A DNA stretch of 64,000 bases, taken from positions 32,323,521 to 32,387,520 of the forward strand of contig CM046333.1 in NCBI GenBank assembly GCA_025403435.1, given 5' to 3'. Made by a program: the position numbers and the translations under genes. Below are positions 23,129-33,750 of the stretch, piece after piece. Each line of letters begins with the position of its first letter. Position 1 is the first letter of the stretch. This DNA comes from Artocarpus heterophyllus (lineage: Eukaryota; Streptophyta; Magnoliopsida; Rosales; Moraceae). The notes under the pieces are model-generated. The model saw only the letters and a list, made by a program, of their open reading frames with translations, had not been told where the DNA came from and searched no databases.

Positions 23129-23841
23129 TTTGTATAGCCATGATCGAGTCAACAATCAACTTGACCGTGGAAGCGATTACCCCATGATGAGAAAACGGAC
23201 AATTTGACGTGTACGGTTGTGATTACTCCACGAAAAATCTTTGTTACGTGGTTCAAGCTTGCTTGTAAACTTCCTCTAGTTTTTTTTTTTTTTTGGTTAT
23301 TTTATCTTATTTTTCTCGGGAATCATTTTGTCAGCGCTTTGCTTGCTCCACTCTTTATGGCCATGTTCTCTTCCTTTCTTCTTGTCTATCTCACCCTCGA
23401 ATATTTTCTTGCTTTTCATTCTATATTTTTTATTTGTAGCATGTTCCCCAAAGATAAGACCTTCTGTGAGACTCGTTTTTTAAAGTTGTTGGATTGATTT
23501 CAATAGTCTAAAAACTTCAAATCCACCAAATTAGAATAGATTCTCCCTTGCACAATTAAAGTTAAAACTAAAAAACCTAATAATTAAAAAACAACAAAAT
23601 AAAGGAAAACTTAAAAAAAATTTCAGGCTGCCCTTGGGGCATCGATGGACGCCCTCAGTGGTTTATGGTCGTCGTGACCTCGAGAATTTCCGACCCAAGC
23701 AAGGAAGCGACGGAGCTTATCATATATAAACCATTAGATTTTGTAAAATCAAGAGACATTTTGAAGTAGGGTACATACTTAGGGGCATTTAACAAAATAA
23801 AATCCCAAGAAAAAAAAAAAAAAGATAGGAGAAGAGGAAGT
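23129..23841. other. Upstream region of the reductase gene and left flank of element A
   Basis: No second gene is visible. A GC-richer patch at 23626-23720 follows a TTTCAG word but has no sustained open frame. Confidence 0.35.
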
Positions 23842-24308
23842 TGTTAGTAACCAAATCAAACTAAAATTCTGCCAAGATCGTTCATGTTAAATCATTGAGA
23901 GGAATAATTTCAAATTGCAGAAGCGTATCTTGATTCAAGATCCTGGATTGTTGTGGGTTATTGTCTTACAATCCAATACGTACTCCTTGAGATTTTCTTT
24001 GAAGATGGGATATCAGAGAAAACAGGAAGAGAATAATACGTACGTCTGGATTGGGGACCATAACCAGAATAAATAACTTTAGTTATTTTAATGTATTTTC
24101 AGCTTTGCCCATCATAAAATCTGGAAATTACAAATTGGTATCTACACATATATTATTAATAATAATAACTCATACTTTATATTAATACCCAAAAGCCTTT
24201 CAACTTTATCTTAATTATATCACTTTAATTTAGGCTTTAACTTAAGATAGCATTAAACAACACATTTAAATACATATGTAGGCCCACATGAAAAATTAAT
24301 TTCCAACA
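23842..24308 (-). repeat. 3' LTR of element A
   Basis: 467 bp, closely matching 40497-40961 throughout. On the minus strand it begins TGTTGGAAATTAATTTTTC directly after the polypurine tract CAAGTGGAAGAT (24320-24309). Confidence 0.95.
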
Positions 24309-24680
24309 ATCTTCCACTTGGGCCACATATGTTTCTTTAAAAAAGATGTGTTTACCTTAATGAGCTCAACTTTTGCTATCATAAATAAATGTATTTATGA
24401 ACAATCTCGTCCATTGATCATAACAACATGGGACCAAAGCGGTCTTTGTCACAAATATAACTTGACTAGACCCATCAATGATCACATATATCGATATAAC
24501 CAAATGACATAGATCAAGTATGGATGTGTAGCATGGAAATTATATGCAAAGTGATCTAAACATGTCTATTTCTAACTGGTCCTACCTTATACCTCAATGA
24601 GATCAAAACCGTATCAAAATCAGAGTGTAAGTAAACTGTATTCTTTATTTCTGCAGAAAACATATACAAACACACAATGT

Positions 24681-27600
24681 CTATATATAAAGAAAAGTAG
24701 CATTCAAATATAAACTCCCACTAAAACTGCATATCATCAAATAACTGAACACCCATGTAAGCAGTGTGCTCATGAAAACCTTGGGTGGAAGCCCTTTTAT
24801 AAGCCGATCCGCTATCATGGAGTTTGTACCAATATGCTCTATAGACACCTGACCACTCTGAACTCTTTCTTTAACAATAAGAAACTTAATCTCTATATGC
24901 TTTAACTTTGAAGAGCTCTTGTTGCTGTTGGAATATAAGACTGCAGATTTATTGTCATAAAACAACTTGGTCTTTCTATACTTTTCACAATCCGCAGCCT
25001 AGTGACAAAGTTTCGCAGCCATATTCTATGATTGGATGCCTCATAATATGCTATAAATTCTGCCTCCATAGTGGAAGAAGCTATGAGTGACTGCTTAGCA
25101 CTCCTCCAAGAGATAACTCCTCCAGCAAGCAAAAAAATATAGCCCGAAGTGGATCGATATCTATCTTGACATCCAGCAAAATCTGAATCCGAATAACCAA
25201 TGATCTCGAGTTGGTTTGACCTTCTATATGTAAGCATGTGACCTTTTGTTCTCTGTAAATATCGCATAACCCGTTTGGCTGCTTTCCAATGATCCATTCC
25301 AGGGTTACTCAAATATCTGCCCAACAATCCAACAATGTATGCTATATCTGGACGAGTACAAACTTGAGCATACATTAGACTCCCAACAGCTGATGCATAT
25401 GGGATCTTTTCCATTTCCTTAACCTCAAGGTCGTTCTTAGGACACTGACTTAAACTGAACTTATCTCCTTTAGCCACAGGGGTATCTCCTGGTTTACAAT
25501 CCTGCATGCCAAATCTTTTAAGCACCTTCTCGATATAGCTCTTTTGTGATAACCCAAGAATTCCTCGAGGCGTCACTAAGATCTTTCATTTCAAATTTCT
25601 TTGATAGAAATCTCTTGGTTTCGTGCAATAAGCCTATATCATTGGTGGCAAGCAGTATATCGTCGACATACAATACCAGGAGAATACACTTACTCCCACT
25701 GAACTTATGGTATATACAGTCATCTACAATGTTTATCTCGAAACCGAATGAGACTATCACTTGATGAAAATTGTAATACCATTGACGAGAAGCTTACTTA
25801 AGCCCATAGATGGATTTCTTTAATTTGAAAACCATCTTCTTTGGGTCTCCTGACTCAAAGTTTTTTGGCTATACCATATAGATCGTTTCATCGATGTCAC
25901 CATTTAGAAACACCGTCTTAACATCTATCTGATGTAGCTCAAGATCAAAATGCACTACAAGTGCCATAATTGTCTTAAAAGATTCTTTCGTTGAAACCGG
26001 AGAGAAAGTCTCTTTATAATCAATGCCTTCTTTTTTAGTAAAGCCCTTAGCAACAAGACGAGCTTTATATAGCTTTACATCACCCTTCGAATCCCTCTTG
26101 ATTTTAAATATCCATTTACAACCAATGGGCTTCGCACCTTCAGGCAATGGAACGAGATCCCAAACGTCATTATCCTTCATAGACTTTATCTCATCCTTCG
26201 TGGCATCCATCCACTTTTGAGAGTTTGAACTATGCATGGCTTGACGGACATTGATCGGATCATCATCCATCAATCTAACACTTTCCTCATGTTCTTGGAG
26301 AAATACTATGTAATCATCCGGAATAACACTTCTCCTCTCTCTAGTGGATCTCCTTAATGACACAAGTTCCTGAGGTTCTGGTACTTGAGGTTGTTGAGTT
26401 TGTACCTGTAAGGGTTGAACGACTATGTCTGGTTGTTCTTGATATGCAACTTGATCAATGTCAGGGATAGAAGCCTGAACATTATCAAAAGCAATTATGG
26501 GAATAGGAACCAATCCCTCTTGTATAAAAGGAACAGGATCAAATTCATCCTCAAAGACAAAGTCTCTAACCTTATTTCTCCCCCCAAACTCAACATCCTC
26601 AAAGAATGTTGCAATTCCCGTCTCAAAAATAGCCTTAGTAGTGGGATCATAAAATTTGTAACCCCTTGACCGTTCAGAGTAACCAATGAAATAGCAGCTC
26701 ACTGTCTTGGAGTCCAATTTCTTTTCATTGGGCCTATAAGGCCTTGCTTCTGCTGGACAACCCCAAGTATGTAAATGCTTCAGACTAGGCCTTTTGCCAG
26801 TCCAAAGCTCATAAGGTGTTTTAGTTGCTGCTTTTGTTGGTACTCTGTTGAGAATGTAAGCTGCAGTCTTTAGTGCTTCACTCCAGAGGGATTCAGGTAA
26901 GGTGGAATGACAAATCATACTCCTCACCATGTCCTTAAGTGTCCGGTTTTGTCCCTCAACTACACCATTCATGCTAGGTGAACCTGGCATGGTATATTGA
27001 GGGACTATCTCACATTCCTCTAGGAATTTAGCAAAAGGTCATGGACGTTGTTTACCTGATCCGTCATATCTACCATAGTACTTACCACCACGGTCAGATC
27101 TGACACCCTTAATTCTTTTGCAGAGTTGAAGCTCAACCTCAGCCTTATATGACTTAAACACATCCAAAGTCTGTGACTTCTCATGTAGGAGATATAGGTA
27201 GCCATACTGGGAGTAATCATTTATGAACGATACAAAATATTGTTAACCATTCCATGAAACCATAGGAAATGGTCCCCAAATGTCTGTATGTATCAATTCT
27301 AAGACATCCGTAGTTCTATTGGTACCCAATCCTCTTTTGTTGTTTGTTTCCCTTTAATACAATTAACACAGATTTTAAAATTTGTAAAATCAAAGGAATT
27401 AAGAATTCCATCTGACACAAGCCTTTCCATCATTTTCCTTGAAATATGTCCTAATCGCTTATGCCATAATACAACGAAATTGTCATCGGTTAATTTACGT
27501 TTTATACCACGAGAACTAACATACAAGGTTTCATTATAAGAAGCAACTGTATCAAGCAAATATAGGTTATCTTGAAATGATAAAGAACCAGTACCAACAA

Positions 27601-28763
27601 TATTTGAATTTAAAGAAATACTAAACTGACTATTTCCAAATGAACAATAGTATCCAGATTTGTCCAAAGCAGAAAGAGAAATTAAATTCTACCTAAACAA
27701 TGGTACAACAAAAGTGTCTTTTAAATCCAAATAATAACCAGAATTTAACAATAACCTAAAATGCCCTATTGCTTCAACTTCTACTGATTTTCCATCTCCC
27801 ACATAGATGAATCTTTCAGCATCAATTGGCTTTCGGTAGCTCAGGCAACCCTGCATAGACACACTTATATGAGTAGTGGCACCTGAATCAATCCACCAAG
27901 TGTGTCTTGGCACTGAAGTTAAATTAACCTTATAACAAACTAAATTGAGAAGCATACCTTTCTTTGCACGCCAAGCATGATACTTGGTGTAGACCTTCTT
28001 CATGTGTCCAGGTTTACCACAAAAGAAACAACTATGATTTTCATCCTTATCCTTATGTTGTCTATTTTATGCTGGATCTTTAGCAGCTTCATTACTTTTC
28101 TTTCTTTTCTTCTTCTTGTCCTTAGAGGTGCTAGCCAAGTCAGCACTTTCAGTCTTCTCTTGCTTCAGTCTTTCTTCCTCTTGCACACAATAAGAAATTA
28201 ACTCATTAAGAGTCCATTTCTCTTTCTGGCAGTTATAACTGATCTTGAATTGGCTGAATTGTACAGGAAGAGAAATCAAGACAAGATTCACTAAAAGGTC
28301 CTTAGAAATTTTCAAATCTAATGTCTTTAATCTTGAAGCCATATGAGACATTTCCATAATGTACTCCCTTATGTTTCCTTTTGCTTTGTACCTCATTGAA
28401 ATCAAGCTTGCCAAAAGCGTGCTTGTTTCAGCCTTATCATTCTTTGCAAAGCATTTCTCAATGGCCTCAAGGAAACCCTTGGCTGTTGTGACCTCATCAG
28501 GCACAGTGCCCTTGAAGACTTCTGGAATGCCTCTCTTAATGATCATTAGACTCATTCTGTTATAACGATCACATCTTTCAAGTTTCTTTTCATCCTCGGC
28601 AGAACTAGAATCCGTAATAGTGGGATGTTCAACCCTTATGGCTAAGTCCAGATCTAGGCAACAGAGAACGATAAACACATTCTCTTTCTAGTCCTTGAAG
28701 TTAGTCCCATCCAACGTAGGAATGGAATTAACATTTTCAGATATCGAGGAAGATGATGCTACA
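24681..28763 (-). pseudogene. Element A gag-pol polyprotein, broken
   Basis: Reading from 28763 down, gag shows an SIPTLDGTNF block, then a long UBN2-like gag segment (28678-28067), and a CCHC knuckle region near 28020. Next come a protease DSGAT block near 27888, the integrase HHCC zinc region (WHKRLGH... CVNC, 27470-27350), remnants of the integrase core, the [11 protein letters not shown] block (26990-25869), the reverse transcriptase signature YVDDILL near 25670, and RNase H SDSDFAGC (about 25195) and DNKSA blocks. Breaks include in-frame stops near 28690, 28069, 27690, 25872 and 25800, and frame changes near 27300, 27020, 25570 and 24960. No ATG opens the gag frame. The region after integrase is the best preserved. 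Confidence 0.9.
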
Positions 28764-29373
28764 GCTAAACAAAGAACAAAATCACATATTCACATAAAAG
28801 TTTACATAAAACAACCAATAAAATTCAAACAATGATTAATCCCATCACAAGAAACCTGTAACAACATTAATATTTAGTCTTTAGACAGAAATATTAACTT
28901 GTAAGTGGTATTCTTGGTGTAGTGATCAAATATTAACAACAAATCATATCAAATAATAAGCTAATCTTTAGATCTGCTAATTATCTATATGCCAAAAATA
29001 ACCACATAATTGTTACATATTTATCACCACAGGTATGAATTTAATTCGGCCAAATATTAAGCTTCCTTTGGGCCGATTAATATTCGCATGAATCAAATTC
29101 ACACTACCATCTTAATATCACAAATTAATTAACATTTACAAAAGAGGCTACTTTGGCAGCTTATTAGTTCAATTAATTAATTTGATAATATTAATCATCT
29201 AAAAACACAATTTGAATTATAAAGTTGCATCTAAAATTGACCCAAAAAATTAAAAATAAAATAAAATAAAATAAAAAAGTCAACTGGGTCAAAGTCAACT
29301 GTTAAAGTTGACCATTGACCTTGACCTGGTCAAAGGGGACCAAGTTGGGTTGTGGACCGGGTCAGGTTAACCC
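28764..29373 (-). other. Element A leader, gag-proximal part
   Basis: Untranslated leader between gag and the nested element B. It is AT-rich with an AAAAT run near 29245-29275, then a W-box cluster at 29279-29333. The last five bases (29369-29373, AACCC) are the target duplication of element B. Confidence 0.7.
29279..29333 (-). promoter_or_regulatory. Cluster of seven TTGAC W-box cores in element A leader
   Basis: TTGAC or its complement GTCAA occurs at 29279, 29288, 29294, 29308, 29315, 29321 and 29329, seven times in 55 bp. Three of the cores extend to TTGACC. TTGAC is the core bound by WRKY factors. It lies downstream of the element's transcription start, so a regulatory role is only a possibility. 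Confidence 0.5.
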
Positions 29374-30811
29374 TGTTAGATATGTATGCCCTAAGGAGTA
29401 AAAATGTAATGCGTTTTTGGAGACATTTTTATCAATAAAGAATTTATTCATATATATATACCAAATCTTGTCCTCTTTATGTTCATATTTATTGAATGTA
29501 TGTTAAGCAAATAGTAGTCTGAGACTGTCAGTCTAAACCTTAAGAATTGGGCATATGATGGACTGATTATGCGGAAGACACGATTCTTAAGATGACGGTT
29601 TAAAACATATGATCAGTAATCAATGGAATAAAGTTGGGCACTTTATTCATGTAAAGATTGTTATGTTGTCTATATCTCTTTTGGGAGATGGTTTGTCTTG
29701 GCCACCGGAGTTGGACTCCGTGCATAGAAACATTAGCACGTTGTCATAGGTGATGATGTATTGGATCGGGACATAAAGTGAATTAATTTGGATTAATAAT
29801 TCTGTCTCGACAAATCGATTCACTTTAGACAGTCATTTATATTGTATCTTAATCCTGAGATGAATAGCGGGCTCATTGTCTCGACTTGTGTCTTTTGATG
29901 TACCAAAAGGTGACTTCCACATCTTAATAGTGGTATGCATGCCGGTACATTGGAGGCATGACTCTTGATAGCGTATACTTGTTATTCATAGATATGGAAT
30001 TCATAGCTCCTCTTTAGGAGTAATGATATCCTCTTATATACGTTATCCTATAATTGAAAAACTAGAGTGCTCAACCATTTGGATACAAAGGTGTAACCGA
30101 ATGGTATACTATCTTTGGATGGTAAGTTTTCTAATGATGAGATAATGGAACGTAAGATAAAAATAATCGGGAAGGTAAGACAGAACTTGTCCTTAAGCCA
30201 ATTATGGATTTTCATATGGGGATACGATACACTTTGATATGTCATGGAGACTTAGCTATACGAGCTTCGTAATTCTATAAAGTTTGAGAGTGCAGCTCCA
30301 AGCTTTTAGTGGAGTAGAGTTGGAGTTGATAATTATGAAATATATATCTGGGATATTGGGTTTCATAATTATAATGAGCTTGAACTTTATAAGTCCATTT
30401 TGGTCCCCTTTGCTAGCTCACAAAATCCTGTAACGATACGGCGTGCTTTTTCAATAATTTGTGACTTCTGTCGGATTTATCAGATTGGTTTAAAATATGA
30501 AAGAATCAAATAATTCATGTCTGCTTATTGGATAAATTAATTTTGTAATAAAATTAATTTAAGATAAACTTGTTGAATTATTGGGATCGGATAATTCTTG
30601 TCTATTTATCGGTTGATTTAATTAGATAAATTAAATCAAGATAAATTTGTAGAATTATTGTGAATTGATTTATTTTCTTAGAGATTATCTTGATAAAGTT
30701 TGTTTTGATCAGATAACTTTTCTATTGGGTTATTTGAATCAAAACTGAGACTTTATCCTATAGAATCTTGGGTGGAAAATAAAAGATTCGCGGAGATATT
30801 TATGCGGCAGT

Positions 30812-30866
30812 TCGGCCTGTCGATCTACGTGTTCGGTTTGCCGGTGGGGCTTGTTCGGCCTGCCGA
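30812..30866 (+). promoter_or_regulatory. Three-unit 21-22 bp palindrome array in 5' LTR
   Basis: TCGGCCTGTCGA (30812), TCGGTTTGCCGG (30833) and TCGGCCTGCCGA (30855) are spaced 21 and 22 bp apart, just upstream of the LTR TATA box. The position is that of an LTR enhancer. Confidence 0.6.
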
Positions 30867-31139
30867 TCAGCGATAGATAAGATTACACTTTTTTCATGCG
30901 GATCTTATCAGATATTAATCTGAACTTGATTTTGTTTCGAGTTTTTGAGACCTAATCTGACAAGGACTGACCCCAGGACCAATCGCTATATAAAGGAAGT
31001 GAATCTCATGATTTACTCAGATCAATTGAGAGATTAAGAGTGATACTCTTCTGGTGAGCATCTAAAAACTCCCTGAGAGCTTTTGTCCATAAATCACTAA
31101 CATTAGCTTTGGGTTCTCTCGATTGGTTGGAAGGAGAGT

Positions 31140-31802
31140 TAGGGGTGAACAACGGGCGGGTTTGCGGTTTTTGGGCGGGTGTGGGGCGGTTTTTTTAAGT
31201 GGCGGGTTGACGATTAACCAACCCACAAACCGCCCATGGAGTGGCGGGCGGTTTCGGTTTGGGGGCGGGCGGGTTGGGTCTACACTAATGTACAATATAA
31301 TTTTTTGAGCTCTTTTTTATTAAAAAAAAGTGAAGAAAATTTGTAGAAAATATAAGACGATAATGTATGAAGCATTCTCAACAACAACCAAGTTTGACGC
31401 CTAAAGACAATAACCATATTCACAACAAATTAAGAAACATAATCATTCATTGCAACAAGAAACATCAACTATATATGAAGTGATGAACAAAGTCAAGAAT
31501 TCTTGTTCTTCCATAAAACCTGTTCATTGGGTTCGAAAATAACAGGATACTACAGATGAAATGATGAACAAAGTCAAATGTTCTTTTTCTTTTTAAAGAA
31601 TGAGGAGTGGGAGAGGTTTAGATTAAGATTTTTTTTTTTTTAAGAATTAGGCGGGCGGGTTCGGGTTGAACCCGCCCCCTAAAATTTAAAACCGTACCCG
31701 CCCGCCTACAGGGTTGAACCCGCCAATGGGCGGGTTGAACCGCATAGTCTTTTTTTTCGGGCGGGCGGCCGGCGGTTGCGGGGCAGTTTTTGTGCACCCC
31801 TA
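31140..31802. mobile_element. Non-autonomous hAT element in the 5' LTR of element B
   Basis: The ends are TAGGGGTGAACAA and, on the other strand, TAGGGGTGCACAA (13-bp TIR with one mismatch). Flanks 31132-31139 and 31803-31810 are both AGGAGAGT, the perfect 8-bp duplication typical of hAT. The 3' LTR has a single GGATAGT-like site, confirming insertion. Both subterminal regions are dense in GGGCGGG and CCCGCCC words, probable transposase-binding repeats. No transposase is present. Open frames inside are GC by-products. Confidence 0.93.
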
Positions 31803-32067
31803 AGGAGAGTCACCGGTGGAAGAGCTGTACGTGTGAGCCCACACTCACTCCAGTCGTGGATAGAGAATAGCAAAGAAGACCAGTTGGTTGAGGCTCTTCT
31901 GGAACATTACTTCTCTTCACAGATCGCGGAGGTTCTTCAGCACATAGAGGTTAGTGAGATCTGTTTAATTTATACATATAGCATGTCAAACTTGTGTTTT
32001 GGAAAAATACTCTGATGTTAAATTTTTTAAATTTTCGTTGCGCACCTCTCACCTATTTTTCCAACAA

Positions 32068-32080
32068 TTGGTATCAGAGC
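32068..32080 (+). other. Primer-binding site of element B
   Basis: TTGGTATCAGAGC starts two bases after the LTR end and matches the usual complement to initiator tRNA-Met 3' end used by plant copia elements. Confidence 0.9.
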
Positions 32081-32582
32081 CGAAGGTTTTTTACATAAAT
32101 TTACAAGTTTGTGATCATGTTATATCAATAAATTTTGTGATCTTAATCTCTCCTATGCGTGAATTAAAATTTTATAGAGAGTGGGCACTCTAGGTTTCTA
32201 TATTATTATATGTTATTATGGATTATGTGGTGAATGTTTATTAATTAATTATGGTTGATTAAATCATTGTTTAATTATTTATTAATTAATTAATACCGGT
32301 TATGGTTCCTTAGAGGTTAGAATGTGTATTTAGGTTTTTCATGTAATTGGATGGCGGACTATCATCTCCATCTAGGAATTGTTATTTAATTTTAAATTTG
32401 TAAGAATTTTGTAATTAAATGATTATTCGGAGAAGACGGATCGAGAAGTTGGATTTTAAAGATTGATGATGGCGCACCCAGGTATTTCCTGAGTCTCTAA
32501 TTTTATGTTTTTGAATTGTTGAAAATAAAATTGATGAATTACATTAAAATTGTATTTTCTAGAATGATGGATTTCTGCTCGG

Positions 32583-32785
32583 TCGGCATGCTGGACATCA
32601 CAGTTCGGTAGGCTGATGGTCACAGATCGACAGGCCGGACGTGTGGTCTGACAGGCCGTCAGTAGGGCAAAAATTGGCTGGCTCTGCCGGCAGGTCGAAC
32701 ACGTAGTTCGGCATGCCAAACTTTCATGGGTCGGCAGGCCAATGAAGCATGACCGATAGGCCGATCACCCAGTTCGGCCTGTCGA
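32583..32785 (+). repeat. Array of about nine near-palindromes at 21-23 bp spacing in element B leader
   Basis: Twelve-base units related to TCGGCAGGCCGA start at 32583, 32605, 32627, 32648, 32687, 32708, 32731, 32753 and 32774. Steps are 22, 22, 21, 39, 21, 23, 22 and 21 bp, where the 39-bp step could hold one decayed unit. Each unit is an inverted repeat TCGGC-NN-GCCGA with one to three changes. The same unit and spacing occurs in the family's LTRs. The open frames across it are by-products. Confidence 0.75.
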
Positions 32786-33750
32786 CCGAGAGTTGGAAAA
32801 TTTCCAAAAAAGGTGCCATTTTTGCAGTACAGTTTTAATTTTATTTGTGAGATGATTCTGAGAAACATTAAATTTGGATATGATCGGAAATATAAAGTAT
32901 TTGATTCATACTGGATTGAAGACTTGAAGATGGGAATTATGTGAAGAAGGATACAACTTGAGGATTCAAGGATGATGAATCGATATATGTTTCGATTATT
33001 TTCTTGTAATCTTAGTTTTCTATTCTCTAGGGAGGAGCCATAATATTACGGTTATTATTATTTTGCTTGTAGCTTTGCTTGATTGCTTTTCTTGTCTACA
33101 TTATAATATGATTTGTCATGTATATTGATAACATGTCATATAGAATAGGAAGTGTCACTCATATTAAAATTGTTCATGCATAATTTTAAAATAAAACCTT
33201 GATTTCAAAAGATTGAGTGGGAGAAGGTTTTCGAAGAGAGAATCTAAGGCCTCCATCATTGGTCCATAGGAAGAACATGGTGGTCCCAACCCCTAGGAAG
33301 GGATTTCTATCATGTACCAGATTGGATCTCTGAAAGGATAAGGTATTTTAGTATGATTTATGGTTGCACACCCCTAGGTGGTGATTATAAATCATGGATA
33401 AAATATTGAAATGATGGTTATGCACTCACGTTAATTTTATTATTAACCTCCCTCAGGAGCTCTGTTAATAAAATTAATGGCCAAAGAAACAATTATTAAT
33501 ATATGCTGGATCATACAGGTCCTGGATGACATATATTAATCAGGAGGAGATCCGTGTTCCTGATTGAATTGGCATGACTCCCCTAGGAGCTTATTGAATT
33601 CTAAGTTAGGAATTATCGTTGTAAGGTTGTGATATTTTCAAGGTTTTGACACATAAACACATTTGTATGATTTTACATGATTGTGTTATCTTACTAAATT
33701 ATTATATGTTTGCTTATGATTGGTATATGATTCTTTATTGTAGATTAAAA

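Larger units (their letters stand above)
29374..32066 (+). repeat. 5' LTR of element B with hAT insertion
   Basis: Starts TGTTAGATATGTATGCCC and ends TTTTTCCAACA. Without the hAT element and its duplicated 8 bp it is 2,022 bp, against 1,999 bp for the 3' LTR. TATATAAA lies at 30987-30994, and three palindrome units at 30812-30866 lie 120-175 bp upstream of it. By eye there are about 19 differences from the 3' LTR in the first 275 bp, so the insertion is not recent. Confidence 0.95.

Noticed and set aside
23204..23497. 97-codon plus-strand frame upstream of the reductase gene
   Set aside because: It is hydrophobic from T-rich sequence (poly-T at 23280) with no recognisable domain and shares its position with the reductase promoter.
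31062..31308. Pro/Arg-rich open frames across the hAT left end
   Set aside because: They run from LTR into transposon sequence and arise from the GGGCGGG repeats.
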